Assembly (NCBI RefSeq): GCF_030445035.2
Contig: NC_092216.1
Location: 14,757,405 to 14,821,404 of the forward strand
Source: Dasypus novemcinctus
Lineage: Eukaryota; Chordata; Mammalia; Cingulata; Dasypodidae
Direction of reading: 5' to 3'
Length of the DNA: 64,000 bases
The translations under genes and the position numbers were made by a program. The first letter of the stretch is position 1, and every line of letters begins with the position of its first letter. This document shows, piece after piece, positions 9,783-22,718 of this stretch. The notes under the pieces are model-generated. The model was given only the letters and a program-made list of their open reading frames with translations, ran no database searches and was not told the DNA's origin.

Positions 9783-10649
9783 ATTATGAAAGCCAGTCAT
9801 CTAATCTTAGGGAAAAAATGCATTCCCCTTAACAAACTAATCAAATTTTAGTCAGCATTGACCATTAATTTACTTCCACAAATCTTTTACAAAGAAATAT
9901 ATATATGTACATCTTTTCACACATTCTGTTCTATGAAAAAATACCTGTTCATTTCAATTAAAGCAAAACCAATTTTTTAAAAAGAGGTTTGTAAAAATTT
10001 CATTAATCAAAATTTACTATTTTAAACATCTTAAAGATTTAACAATATAATGTTAATTTACTTTGTTATTATCCAATGGACAGGCAGATTACACCCAAGC
10101 TAAAAAAAGTTGAAACCATTATAGTTTATGCAAGAAATGTTCTTTTCTCTTCCTTCCATCACAGGAAGTTAAACCTCTGTTTTTCTGTAATATAATTCTA
10201 AAATTGTGAAGAACCTAAAAGTATACTGGCTACTGGCTACCAAGTTCTGTAATATATTATTGTTTAATTTGTTTTAATCAAAATTTTGAAAAATCTTCCC
10301 ATAGCTTTCAAGGATTTTTTCTTTACTTACTGAAACTTGGCCATTACATTGTTACTGTCATCACAAATTCTTTTAAAACTTAACAGGGGGCAATAAGAAA
10401 ATGAAATAATTTTTAAAATAATAAAGCACAATTTTTTAAAATATAAAAAATAATTTAGTTGGGGGATTCCATAATCAGACTATGCAAAACAAGGTTTATT
10501 CTGTAATATCCCCTTTGTCCCTATCATTTAAATTTTCTCATCTAGCAGGCAGAATTCTAGGCTAAACTCACATTTCCTCTATTTTCCACATCCACCCCAT
10601 CCCCTTAGGTTCCTTAACTGGTTTTGTTTTTAAATTTTTAAAATTTAAT
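9783..10649. other. AT-rich sequence, nothing recognised
   Basis: Long AT-rich stretch between two L1 fragments. No reading frame or repeat I can name; presumed decayed provirus interior or older intron. Confidence 0.4.
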
Positions 10650-11058
10650 TGCCTTTTAAAAAATATACATAGATCACAAAAAATATTACATTAAAAATTT
10701 AAAAATTTCCCATATATTCTACCCCCCACCTCATGTCCTCCTCCCACATCAACAACCTCTTTCATCATTGTGGCAAATTCATTGCATTTGGTGAATACAT
10801 TTTGGAGCACTACTGCATCACATGGATTAGAGTTTACACTATCCCCCAGTCCATTCAGTGGGTTATGGCAGGATATATGCTGTTCAGCATCTGTCCCTGA
10901 AATATCACTTAGGACAAATCCAAGTACAGAAAATGCTCCCACATGACATTTCTTCTTCCTTCTCCCTGCCCTCAGCAACTACCATGACCACTGTCTGCAC
11001 ATCAGTGATACAGTTTATTCCCTTGCTAGAGCCACAATATTTCTATAGTAGAATATTG
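10650..11058 (-). repeat. L1 3'-UTR terminal fragment
   Basis: Same L1 3'-UTR end as at 9385 ('tcaacaacctctttcatca', 'ccattcagtgggttatggc', 'agcatctgtccctga'). No clear target-site duplication seen. Confidence 0.8.
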
Positions 11059-12260
11059 TAAGTCCACTCTCATTAGTTAGAAGAACTTGTGAGTAGGATA
11101 GCTATAGAAAGATCATGGAAGAATTTCAGTAAACTTTTTAGTTTCCTTCCTTTAAATTGTTTTTTTTTTTTATTCAGATTTTATGTGGCTTTTTATCCTG
11201 TTTGGCTTCACCAATTTGGGTCTCAGATGTACTCATTTATCAATATAAATGCTTATTTAAAAATTGCCCATATATATAGAGCTCTTTTAGGAATTTTCAT
11301 TTGTTAATTTAAAATTATTTAATACCAAACAGAAGTGTAAAAATATACACTGAACAAACTGACAAACACAAAAGGAGTTAAGGCACACCAATAGAAACAT
11401 AAAACTCATTAATTTGACTCATGATTTTCACTCCCTTGATTTGGCTGTCCTCAAGTTCTTCACCATTTCACATCTCTGATTTTATTGCTTTTAAAATCTC
11501 CTCTGGAATCTGTGTTGCCTGTACTGTGCAGCACATTCTTGGAAACACTTTTAACCGTAACCAGCAAACAGGTATACTTGAGGAGTATAATTGCTGTTAA
11601 GCACTAATTTAGCTTTTCAGACATACTTTTAACATTCATATATTCTGGATTACTCTTTAGGGGTATACTTAGACTTTAAGTTCAGGAGTAAAGTGTTGAT
11701 TCAAAACCGAGAGTTAATTTTAACATTATGATAAAAACTCTGCTCCAAACAAAATATGATTAAAACATAAAACATTGTTAAAATAACATCCCATTAAACT
11801 CTTTCAGTTTATACAGTTTTGCAATATACCTGATCAATCAGCACAGGCGATTAGCTAAGGAATCTTTCATCTGTGCCTGTGCTAGTGCTTTTCCCTTTTT
11901 ACTTTAACTTTCCTTCTAAGTGGTGCACAGAGACCTTTGCCACAAATTCTGCCTCAGTTGCTGTCCACAAGTCTTCTGATAAGGGCTATCTTACAGTAGC
12001 CCCCCTTTTCCTTATTTAAGTGCAGCTGCTCTGCTATCTGCTGTAGTACAGCCAGTATACCTGCCATAGTTTTTTGGGTGTCCCCATGTTCTCTTGACAG
12101 TCCCTATTCATCCTGAAACGTAGCCATTCCTCCTCACGTGGGTGGTATAGACTAACCTCAGATTTCCCTTATGGATTCTCCTCTCCTTAAGCTGATGCCT
12201 ATTGCTGCTGGTGATCCTTTGCTTTCCTGAATGACTCACCAATTTTTACTATCCAATTTC
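11059..12260. other. Presumed 5' interior (leader/gag side) of the degraded provirus
   Basis: No zinc knuckle or capsid motif could be read. The sequence just left of the 12261 LTR end has a possible TGG-type primer site in the minus sense, but it matches no tRNA I can name. Confidence 0.3.
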
Positions 12261-12550
12261 TGAAGGCTTTGAGTTTGTGTGGCTTTTAGAGTAAAGAACA
12301 CACCAGGTACAGAATCAGATGAAAGTTTTAATGGGACTTATGAAGTGGAGAGAATCTTTGATGACAGTTGGACTAGGAATGAATGAAGATAGCACTCTGT
12401 GAAGAGATGAGAAAATGAGGGGTGATATAATAAGGGGTTTAAAAACAAGGATATTTCATAGGGTATGAGAACATACTTCTTACTTGGGTCACATGAAACA
12501 TAAACATGGCCTGTGTGTGTGTGTTTTGGAGTTCCAGGTGTTTTCATCTA
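12261..12550 (-). repeat. 5' LTR fragment of the degraded provirus
   Basis: The minus strand ends AAAGCCTTCA at 12261, and the segment aligns with the U5/R part of the 6633-7655 LTR, including 'gggacttatgaa' and 'gggtcacatgaaacat' versus 'gggtcatgtgaagcat'. Its U3 part is cut by the 3' end of L1 A. Confidence 0.45.
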
Positions 12551-12552
12551 AT

Positions 12553-15500
12553 TGTCTTTTTAAAAAAACATACATAGATATTAAAAATGTTACATTAAAA
12601 AAATATAAGAACTTCCCTTATACCCAACTCCACCCAACGCAACTCTTCCCACATCAACAACCTCTTTCATCTTAATGCCAAATTCATTGAATTTGGTGAG
12701 TACGTTTTGTATCACTCCTGCACCATATGGATTATAGTTTACATTGTAGTTTAGACTCTCCCCCAGTCCATTCAATGGGTTATGACAGGATATATAATGT
12801 TCTGCATCTGTCCCTGCAATATCATTCTCATACCTCTTCTTCCCTCTCTCTGCCCTCAGCATCTCCGATGGCCACTCTTTCCACAGCAATGATACAACTT
12901 CTGCCATTGCTAGAGTCACAGTAGTTCTATGGTAGGATACTAGTGAATCCACTCCAATCCATATTTTCTTCCTCCATCCTGTGGACACAGGGAATGTGAT
13001 GTCCACTACACCTCAAAATCAAGAGGGGAATTAGATCCCACATGGCTGATGGATGCATTTCTCCTGCTTGCAGTTGTGGGCACTTTCAGTACCCTGATGT
13101 GGTAGGTGACATCTTCACCACTCTGTTAGCTGACCTGGTTAAGTGGAACAAACCAGAGAGGAGGCTTTGTAACTCTGCTGAGGCTCAAGTCCCACCTGGC
13201 ATATGGCCAGTCCAGAGATTCATGTCTCCTGAGTATACACCAACTCGAGCACCAACCACGCTTTCAGTAAAAGTGACAGAAGAGGCATGTTTAGAAAGGT
13301 CACATCTGAGTCCAACTCCATCATACTCAAGAGCACAAATTTCAAAGTAGGGCCCACAGGCAAGGCAGTGTACCCCACAGGCAAGGCAGTGTACTGTAGG
13401 ACCTGAATGTCTCTATAGCCCTCAGGAGGACCTGTACATGGGGTTATGTCTACTTTGGCTGTCATTGGGATCCTATTGATCCTGATGTAAGAAGGAACGA
13501 CCCTTCTGATGACCACATGACACATTTTTAAGTCTCTTAGCAATATAAACTCATTTGTTTTTGCCATTCCCCCCTTTTATTCAAGTTGTTTTTCTAGTTG
13601 CATCGTCAGCTGGTTATTGGTAGTAATCACTCAGCACCAGGGAAGCTCATCCCCAGGAGTCATGTCTCACACTGGGGAGAAGGTAATGCATTTACATGCT
13701 GAGTTTGGCTTAGAGAGTGGCCACATTTGAACAACATGGAGGATTTCAGGAGGTAAATCTTAGGAACCCTCCCAGTCTAGGCCTGGGTGAAGTTTGAACT
13801 CATAAGCATAGTCATCACTATCAAGGGCACATCTATGGACCATCCTTCTTCACTGGTCCTTGCCCTTACACTTGGGTGATTGTTGCTCTTTCCTTGGGGA
13901 ATGTGACAGGGCTCCCCAGCTAGGAACTCAGCAATCCCTCAGTTGTCATTTGGAACTCTATTTACTATGACAATAAATGAATATCCAAACATTTATATAT
14001 GTTCTATATACATGCCTTGGACAACTCCCTCCCATCCGTGATTCCCCACCAATGACACCCCACCCCACTGCTCATCCCTACCATAGTTGAACCCCTCTGT
14101 GATCCTAAACTTCCTAACAAATGGAGTGTAATCTATTGCCAAATTCAAATCATAGGAAAATGAAATTGTAATGATAGGTTTAAAGGTTAGAAATAGAATA
14201 TTCTATTTCTATAAATAGAATACTAATTCTATAAATAGAATACTAATTTAGGAAAACTAAAAATAAGTAAAGAATAATTTGGGATATTAAAAAATGAAAT
14301 ATATCATAAAATTTTCTTTTTGAGGTTTTCCTTCATCACTGTAATAGGTGCTACTCTGTATGTAGTGGCAGTCATCCATTCCCTCCTCAATTTCCTCAAT
14401 TTCTACATTATTTTTTAATTTTTAATTTTGTCTTCAAAGAAGTTTTAGGTCACAGTGAAGTCACCTACTGTATTAGTTAGCCAAAAGGCTGCTGCTGCAA
14501 AATATCAGAAACTGGTTTGTTTTTATAAAGGGTATTTTTTGGGATAGGAACTTGCAGATACCAGGCCATGAAGCACAAATTACTTTCCTCCCCAAAGTGT
14601 ATTTGGAGAAAGATGGCTGCTGGTGGCTGTGAGGATTCAGTATTCCTGTGTTCCTCCCTTCCTGGGTCTTGTTTCCCTCTAGGTTCAAGTTTCCTTTCTT
14701 CACAGTGTTTGCCTCTTCCTGGGCTTAGTGTTCCTCTCTTCCTTGGGATAGCTTCTCTTTCCTCTGTGAGCTTACTTCCCAGGGCTCCAGTTTAAGGCTT
14801 CAGCATCAAATTCCAACATCAAAACCATTCACATAAAAAGTTCCAACTCTGTTCTTTGCCACACCTTTTATCTGTAGGTGGGGACTCAACACTCTAATGG
14901 CATGACCCAATAAAAGCCTTAATAACAACTCAATCATGGCCGGGTACAGATCAGATTACAAGCATAATCCAATATTTCTTTTTGGAATTCATCAATTAAA
15001 TCAAACTGCTACACATATACAATGTATGGAATACTCATATACCCAACATCAAACTGTTTTCTTCCTCCCACAGCAATGATTTTTTTACATGTGGATATTA
15101 TATTTGCTACAACTGATGTACAGAGTTTGAAACATATCTGCTAATGATTCCATTTTGGTTTACAGTATGGTTTATATTTTAGACTAAAATTTTCAAATTT
15201 GGGGGTTCATTATTGTTTACATTTTAGACTATACATTTTTGCAATATTTTTGTAAAATTTAACATGGTTTATATCTATCATTGCATGATTTTGTGGAACA
15301 CTTTCTTTGCTCTCCAGTTACCCCCTCTTCCACCTATTCTATTCCTCTCTCTCCCTCCCCGCAGGGACCACTGTGAAAACAAATCTTCACTGCTTCAAGG
15401 ACCAGATTCATAGATAATTGCAGCAATGCTGAGGACTTGACACATGGTCCTCCTTCCTAACTGGAAGCCACTAATGCTTTCAAGAGACACCCTTCCCTTT

Positions 15501-16020
15501 GTTTGAGAATATCAGGCCTTCCCAGGATGGGAGTACAACCCCTCTCTTGTCCTTGTATGGCTCTCCACCCAATGAAAGAACACACTATGTCAAGATGAGC
15601 ACTCACACTCTCCCTATAAGCATGCCCCAGGTGCAGTCTGTGTCAGATGACCCCATCAAACACCTTAAACAAGTAATCCTTCCTTATTATATTTTCTAAA
15701 GAGCTTTCTCAATGTTAAAGTTTCACCCACATACCTGACAATCTCTCACACTCACCTGCTCCCCCCAAAACCATGCCCAGTTCCATGGACCATCTGACCC
15801 ATCCTCCCAACCCTAACCTCCCTCAAGTCTGCAAAGCTCCACCCAATATTATCCCTGTGCACCCTTCTTATCCTTTCCCTGCACAACTACTTAGCTCCAT
15901 TTTATCATAGATTTCACCCATGTAAGAATCAGCTCATATCCTTCTTCTTCCCCCCAAATGCCTGTAAGCCTGTCCTCCAGTCTCTACCTCTCTGAAACAG
16001 TTTGATTTGCTAAATTTATA
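12553..16020 (-). repeat. L1 A 3' UTR
   Basis: Colinear with the L1 C (30955-33675) and L1 D (46757-50110) 3' UTRs. About 2.9 kb once the nested 14469-15013 element is removed. Contains the tiny direct duplication 'cccacaggcaaggcagtgta' twice near 13350-13395 and a 23-bp 'ctataaatagaatactaat' duplication near 14208-14245. Confidence 0.88.
14469..15013 (+). repeat. LTR-like element with TG...CA ends (MaLR-like), copy 1
   Basis: Begins TGTATTAGTTAGCCAAAAGG and ends AAACTGCTACA. The start resembles MaLR LTR starts. Copies at 63275-63725 (full) and 60770-61013 (partial) share 'aaaataccagaaa', 'caagatggctgc', 'ttccagggctccagttta' and 'gtacagatcagattacaag'. It interrupts the L1 A 3' UTR, whose sequence resumes at both sides. 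No internal retroviral genes, so a solo LTR. Confidence 0.65.
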
Positions 16021-19000
16021 TCAGAGAAGTCATGCAGTATTTGTCCTTCAATACCTGGCTTGCATCATTCAACATAAAGTCCTCAAGATTCACCCATGTT
16101 ATCCCATGTGTTATTATAGTATTCCTTTTACAGCTGAGTAGTATTCCATTGTAAGTATATACCACATTTTGTTTATCCATTATCTGTTGATGGGCATTTG
16201 GGTTGATTCCAACTTTTGGCCATAATGAATAATGCCGCTGTGAACATTGGTGCCTATATCTGTTTGCATCCTTGTTTTCAATTCTTCTGGGTATATAATG
16301 AGCAGTGGAATTGCTGGATCTTATGGCAAATCTGTAGTTAGCATTTTTTAAGAAGCAACAAACTTCCCTTCAGAATGGCTGGCTCCTGCGACATTCCCAC
16401 CAGAAGTGGATGAGGGTACTCATTCATCCACATACTCTCCAGCCTTATAGTCTTATGTTGTTTTAGTAACCATCAGTCTAATGGGTGTAATACGGTATCT
16501 CATTGTAGTTTTGATTTTCATTTCCCTAATAGTGGTGTTGAGCATCCTTTCATGTGCTTTTTAGCCAATTTCTTCTTCGGAAAAGCATCTGTTCAAATCT
16601 CTTGTCCATTTTTCAGTGGGTTGTTTGTCTTTTTATCTTCAAGATAAAAGATTTATTTATGAAGAAGGACAACCACCACACCATGGAGCCTAGAGTGATT
16701 ACAACTGAAAGTGGGAGGATTGCATCCAGCATCCATGTGGGATCTGAGCCTCCTCTTGACATAGAGGTGCAATGGACACAACCAATCCAATGTCCACATA
16801 GAAGAGGTGGCATTGGATTGGGAAAAGTGGACATGGTGGCTGATGGGTATGGGGAAAGGCAGGAAGAGATGAGAGGTGGAGGCGTCTTTGGGACATGGAG
16901 CTACCCTGGATGGTGCTTCAGGGGCAATCACCGGACATTGTAAATCCTCACAGGGCCCACTGGATGGAATGGGGGAGAGTATGGGCCATGGTGTGGACCA
17001 TTGACCATGGGGTGCGGGGGTGTCCAGAGATGTAATTGCCAAATGCAATGGATGTGTCATGATGATGGGAGGGAGTGTTGCTGGGGGGGGGGGGAGAGGT
17101 AGGGTGGGGGTGGTAGGGTTCAAGGGGACCTCATATATATATATTTTTAATGTAATATTATTACAAAGTCAATAAAAAAAGATTTTTTTATATATGCTGA
17201 ATATTAGTCTCCTATCAGATATATGGTTCCCAAATATTTTCTCCCATTGTGCATGCTCTCTTTTTATTTTCTGGATAAACACCTCTGAGGTTTAAAAGGC
17301 TTTAATTTTGAGGTGGTCCCATTATTTTTTCTTTTACAGCTCTTACTTTGAGTGTGAACTTCATGAAGTCATTTCCTATTACAAGGTCGAGTAGATGCTT
17401 CCTTACCTTGTTTTCCAAGGTCTTTATAGTCTTGGCTCTTATATTTAGATCTTTGATCCTGACTTGATTTTTGTATAAGGTGTGAGGTGGTAATTCTCTT
17501 TCATTTCTTTGCATATGGCTATTCACTTCTCCAAGCACCATTTATTGAAGAAGCTATTCTCTCCCTGTTGAGTGGACTTGGTGGTCTTGTCAAATATCAG
17601 ATGACTGTATATGCAAGGATCTATATAAGAACTCTCAGTTCGGTTCCAATGGTCTGAAGGGATGCCTATCCTTGTACCAATATCATGCTGTTTTGACCAC
17701 TGTAGCTTTGTAATATATTTTAAAGTCAGGTACTGGGATTCCTCCAATTTCATTTCTCTTTTTCAATATGTCTTTGGCTATTTGAGGCCTATTTCCTTCC
17801 CAAATAAATTTCATATTTAATTTTTCTAGTTCATTAAAAATTGCTGCTTTTATTATTGTGATTGGATTAAATCTGTAGAGCAGTTTTGGTAAGATAGACA
17901 TCTTAATGATATTTAGTCTTCCTATCAATGCATAAGGAATATTCTTCCATTTATTTAGGTGTTCTTTGATTTACTTTAACAGTGTTGTGTTGCTTTCTGT
18001 GTATAAGCCTTTTACAAGTTTAGGTAAATATACTCCTAGGTATTTGATTTTAAAATTTTTTATTTGAATTGGTATTTTTTTCTTGATTTCTTCATCAAGT
18101 TGCTCATTATTGGTGTACAGAAATGTGACTGATATTTGTGTTTTGATTTTATAATCTGTGACTTTACTGAACTCATAAGTTCTAATAGCTTGGTTGTAGA
18201 TTTTGCAGGGCCTTTTGTGTAGGATCTTGTCTTCTGCAAATAGTTTAATTTTGAATTCTTCCTTTCCAATTAGGATGCATTTTATATTTGTTATTTTCCT
18301 ATGGTCTTGAGCAAGTAATTCTAACACAATGTTAAATAATAGGGATGATAGTTGGCACTCCTGTTCTATTTTCTTGTTCCTAAACTTAGAGGAAAGATGT
18401 TAGCATTTCAGCATTGCTGATGTGTTAGGTGTGGGTTTTTCATATATACCATGTACTATGTCCAGAAATTTTCCTTCTGTTGCTACCTTTTCCAGTGTTT
18501 TTATTAGGAAAAAGATTCTGTATTTTGTCAAATGCCTTTTTGGCATCTATAAATATGATCATGTTATTTCCCCCCCTTGATCTGTTTGTGTGCTGTATTA
18601 CATTGATTGATTTTTTTTTATGTTGAACCATCCTTGCATACCAGGGATGAAACCCAATGGATATGGTGTATAATTCATTTGAAGTGTTGTTGAACATGAT
18701 TGGTAAGTATTTTGTTGAGGTTTTCACATCTAGGTTCATTAGAGAGATTGGTTGGCAATTTTCCATTTTTGTGGTGTCTTTGTTTGGTTTTGGCATTAGG
18801 GTAATGTTGAATGAGTTAGGCAATGTTCCTTCTATTTTGATTTTTTGAAAGAGTTTAAAAAAGATTGGTGTTAATTATCTTGAATACTTGGTAGAATTCA
18901 TCACCTGTGAACCCATCTGGTCCAGAACTCTTCTTTTTTGGGAGGTTTTTAATGATCAATTCTACCTCTGTACTTGTGATTTGTTTGCTGAGATCATCAA

Positions 19001-19990
19001 TTTCTTTATAGCTATGATATTCACTCTCTATACAGCTTTTGCTGCATCCCTTAAGTTTTGATATGTTGTGTTGTAATTTTCACTGGTTTCAAGGTAGTTA
19101 CTGATTTCTTTTGAGATTTCATCCTTGCCACACTGTTTGTCTAAGAGTGTGTTGCTTAATTTCCATCATTGTGCCTAATCTGATTCTCTCATCCTTGCGA
19201 ACTTCCAGCTTCATTCCAGTGTTGTCAGAAAAATTATTTTTTCTGATTTCAATCTATCTGAATTCATTGGGAGTTTCTCTGTGGCCTAGCAAGTCATCTA
19301 TCTTGAAGAATGATCTATGTGCACTTGAGAAGGATACATACCCTGCTGTATCTGGGTGGAATGTTGTGTATATGTCCATTAGGTCCAGATCCTGAAATAC
19401 ATTGTTCCAAGTCTTTGTTTCTTTATTGCTTCTCTGTTGAAATGTTCTGCCCAATGGTGATAATGGTGTAGGCAAGTCCACCAATATAATTGTAGAGGCA
19501 TTTATTCCTTCACTTAGTTTTTACAGAGTTTGCCGCATATATTTGGAGGTGCCCTCATTAGGAGCTTAAATATTTATGATTACTCTTTCCCCTTGAAAGA
19601 TACCCCATTTTAGTAAAATGTATTGTCCATCTTTGTCTCTCACAATAGTTTTACCTTTAAAGTCTATGTTATCCAATATTAATATAATTACTCATGTCTT
19701 TTTTTAGTTATTGTTTGCATATTTAAGAATGTTTTCCAGCCATTCACGTTCAACCTTCTTGAATCCCAGGGTCTAGGATGGTTTTCTTGTAGACAGCATA
19801 TAAATGGGTCATATTTCCTTATTCATTCTGCCAATCTCTGTCTCTTGTTAGGTGAGTTTAATCCATTAACATTCAATGTTATGACTCTCAAGGAATCACT
19901 TACATTAGCTGTGTTTTCTTTGGATCTCTGTATGTCCTAGGTTGTTTTTATTTCACATTTTGTCTTTTCAGTTCTTACCATCTTCTCCAA
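16021..19990 (-). pseudogene. L1 A ORF2 (endonuclease-reverse transcriptase), dead
   Basis: L1 ORF2p nicks DNA and reverse-transcribes its RNA at the nick. On the minus strand I can follow the C-terminal part (16021-16640), the RT region (17930-18900, including KPNKDTT and ISLMNLDVK, and a mutated AFDKIQ box at about 18510-18540) and endonuclease parts (19254-19484, about 19700-19990). Compared with L1 D, about 435 bp is missing near 18990 (between the L1 D equivalents 52660 and 53100). Many stops and frameshifts. Split by the 16655-17176 insert. Confidence 0.88.
16655..17176 (+). mobile_element. 5'-truncated L1 3' end nested in L1 A
   Basis: Plus-strand L1 3'-UTR tail ending 'aatgtaatattattacaaag' and a short A-tail. 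It has a 9-bp target-site duplication, aaaagattt, at 16646-16654 and about 17177-17184. By eye about 96% identical to the 35167-36222 insert, so both come from a relatively young subfamily. Contains a 12-base G run near 17086. Confidence 0.88.
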
Positions 19991-20039
19991 TGCTGTCTTT
20001 CATGTTTTTTCTTTCTTTCTGCAGAATTCCTTTTCATAT

Positions 20040-20946
20040 TTCTTGAAGGGCAGATTTTCTTATTGGCATAATCTTTTAGTTTCTGTTTATCTGTGAATAT
20101 TTTGAATTCTCCATCATTATTTAATGCCAACTTTGCTGGATAGAGTATTCTTGCCTGGATTTTTCTTTTTTTCTTTTAGTATCTTGAGTATGTCATATCA
20201 CTGTCTTGCCTCTATGGTTTCAGATGAGAAATCAACACAATCTTATTGAGCTTCCCTTATACATGATGGTTCTCTTTTCTCTTGCTGTTTTCAATATTTT
20301 CTCTTTGTCATGAGCATTGGATAATTTGACAAGTATATGTCTTGGGGTAGGCTTGTTAGGATTTATGCTCTTTGGGGTGTGTTGTGCTTCCTGGACATGT
20401 ACACTCATCTCCCTCAATAGGTTTGGGAAGTTTTCAGCCATTATTTCCTGCAACACTCCTTCTATCCCCTTTATCCTCTCTTCTCCTTCTGGAATGCCTA
20501 TAATGCCTATGGTTGTATTTTTGTATTGTCATTCAGATCCCTAACTCCTTACTGGATTTTTTCCTGTCTTTTTATCAATCAATTCTTTTAACTGTTTGAT
20601 TTCAGATATACTGCCCTCCATATCAGTAATTCTTTCCTCTGCATCTTCAAATTTGCTGTTATTTGCTGAGGGTGTATTTTTGATTTCTTGGATTGTGCCA
20701 TTCATCAGCATCATATCCATTATCATTTTGGATATGATTGTGATTTTTTTTGTATTCTCTGCAAGTTTTTGTTCATATTCTTAATCTCTTCCTTCACTTC
20801 ATCAAATTGTTCACTTATATATGTTTTGAGAGCTTTAATTACTTCTTCAATGTTCTGCTCCTCTTCCTTTTTAGTTTGTTCATTGGATTGGGCCATGTTT
20901 TCCTGATATTGGTTTGGTTTGTAGTTTTTTGTTGCTGTCTGGTCAT
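20040..20946 (-). pseudogene. L1 A ORF1 (RNA-binding chaperone), dead
   Basis: ORF1p coats L1 RNA as a coiled-coil trimer. The minus strand begins MTRQQQ at 20946, then a coiled-coil region (20541-20800) with NxRxEDAEERITD-like heptads, then an RRM/C-terminal domain (20232-20456) with a PTPRHILVKLSN segment and the ARExRTIMYKG motif. Several stops interrupt it. 20947-21090 is the junction with the 5' UTR. Confidence 0.87.
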
Positions 20947-22718
20947 CTTTTTATCTTGATGGGTTTAATCATTTGCTTAGCTTCTTTGTCTAGTTTAGGG
21001 CTTAATTAGTTGTTTCTGTGTGTGTGTGTGGTTAAGGCTTCTCTTTGTTACTTTGTTCTTCTTATTCTATTTTCTTGTTCTTGGCTAAGTTCACTTGAAG
21101 GAAGGTATTAGGGCCAGAGAACACAAAAGGAGTAAGAAAAGAAAATGAATAATAGTAGTATTGATAGTAAATATTAACAGAAGAGCCATGTGAGATCTAA
21201 GAGAATGGATAGTAGACTCATGTAAGGTATGTAGAGTAATAACAATAAGAAAAGTAGAGTATGTATAATGAGACAGTAAATAGAATATGAGGAGGAATAT
21301 AGTGTGAATTAAAAGGCCAATGTGTTTAGGAGAGAGGGAAAGAGAAAAGAAAGGACAATAACACAAAGAAAGAATATGTCAGAATGCAGAACAATGGTAT
21401 CAGAAATAAAGTCAGAAAAATTGGAGGGGAAACAAAGAGAGGTGTAATGTGAAAGAAACAATAAATGATAGAATAAATAATAGCTAGAAAGATGTAGAGA
21501 AAAGAGCTTAGTGTTGGTGGCCAAAATCAATACACATGGGAAAGAGGAAATGGAAGATGAGGAAATACAGCAAAAGTGAAGTGCTCACTGCAGCACCTAA
21601 TGTAAAAAGAATAAAAAAGAAGAGAAAGAAAGAAAAAGAAAAGTCAAAAGGGAGGGGTGAAGCAAGTAAGAAAAAGAAAAATAGAAAAAGAAAGAAAAAA
21701 AGGGACTTTGGAAGATAAGGAAAGACAAGAAGACAAACCAACAAAATACTAGACAAAATTTCAAGCAAGAATCCTCTTTGTATTTATATAAAACACTTAT
21801 GGATCTGATGTTCCCCTGTTCTCCCTCCCTTATTTCCCTCTCTCCCAAGAAGCCAGAAAGCTGCCTGAGAGGTCTGGTAGGAGATTCAAGCGGGCCCTTG
21901 TTGAACCAGCTTGGTTCAGAAAACAATGCCTCTTAATTTCCAGAGAGAGAGCACCCACACCTCACCAGGAACCCCATGTATGCTATTGGAAGCTTGGAAA
22001 GCACATACTACAGTCCCTCTCCTTTAGGTGTCCTACAAGAAGGCTAGTAGGTTTTTGGTCTCCACCATGTCCCAGACCAATTTTCCTATCCCAGGGTGTT
22101 TAGGTGAATTGGGCTTTCTCAGCAGATTCATGAATCCTCTCTTCCTAGGCTTTCCCCAAACCAGCCAGCATGTTCCTACAAGCTCCACCCCCCCAAAAAA
22201 AAAAGTGGGGGTAAGACCAGAAAATTGAACCTGAACATAATTTGGCCCTGCTACTGCATCTCCCACTCATGGAGTCAGTCCAAAACCAGAGGGCTAGGGC
22301 CAACCTGGACCTCCAGGAGCAGTGGATTCAGAAAGGGGAAGTTCAGATCACTGTAGACTCATGGTATGTATGCCCGTAGAGGGACTTAGGGGACACGGAC
22401 CTGGGGATCACACATCTGGGGATCACAGGGCCCAGGAATGTTCCCACACAACTAACAATTCTCAGAGAACACCACAGCAGCCAGCCCTAGGGGGAAGGAT
22501 CCAACCTTCCCACAGCCTCCAACCTCCATACTTACAACCTACAATTCTACCTTTAGCAAGCATTCCCACTGTCACTGTCTCTGCAAATTGATGTCCACAC
22601 ATCTCCTGCCTGCAAGTCCCCAAATAGCCCACTCCAGCAAGACTCCAGCCCCACTTGGCTGCCTCTTTGCTGGAGAGTGTGAAGTGCACTCACTCAGACA
22701 CCATCTTGCTCCACTTCT
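20947..22718 (-). promoter_or_regulatory. L1 A 5' UTR (internal promoter region)
   Basis: Colinear with the L1 D 5' UTR (57145-58795), and ends with a GAAGTGGAGCAAGATGG start at 22718. L1 5' UTRs carry an internal RNA polymerase II promoter. The purine-rich block at 21540-21720 explains the long low-complexity frames on both strands. Confidence 0.82.

Larger units (their letters stand above)
6633..12550 (-). mobile_element. Degraded class I-like (gamma-type) endogenous provirus
   Basis: Two related LTR-like segments (6633-7655 and 12261-about 12550) share U5/R features in the same order on the minus strand: 'gggacttatgaa', a TTTTATT/TTTTAAT poly(A) region, 'agccacaccaact' versus 'agccacacaaact', and an end at CCTTCA. 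The left copy is preceded by a polypurine tract and a membrane-anchor-like env remnant. Most of the interior (8200-12260) is too decayed to name and is broken by L1 3'-UTR insertions at 9385-9770 and about 10650-11058. Class I is inferred from the env anchor pattern only. Confidence 0.5.
12553..22718 (-). mobile_element. L1 'A': near-full-length LINE-1
   Basis: Minus-strand L1 with all parts in order: 5' UTR (20947-22718), ORF1 (about 20040-20946), ORF2 (16021-about 19990), and a long 3' UTR ending in a T-rich (poly-A) border at 12553. The 5' end starts GAAGTGGAGCAAGATGG, alignable with the 5' end of L1 B. A 545-bp LTR-like element (14469-15013) and a plus-strand L1 3' end (16655-17176) are nested in it. 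Both ORFs are broken by many stops and a deletion, so it is inactive. Confidence 0.92.

Noticed and set aside
16613-17123. Overlapping minus frames of 65-156 residues (repeated at 35557-36142) as a gene family
   Set aside because: Both are reverse reads of the same L1 3'-UTR insert; similarity reflects copy origin, not selection on protein.
21091-21926. Hydrophobic Phe/Leu/Ser-rich minus frames that look like membrane proteins
   Set aside because: They come from the purine-rich L1 5' UTR read on the opposite strand; the same pattern recurs at 57502-58075.
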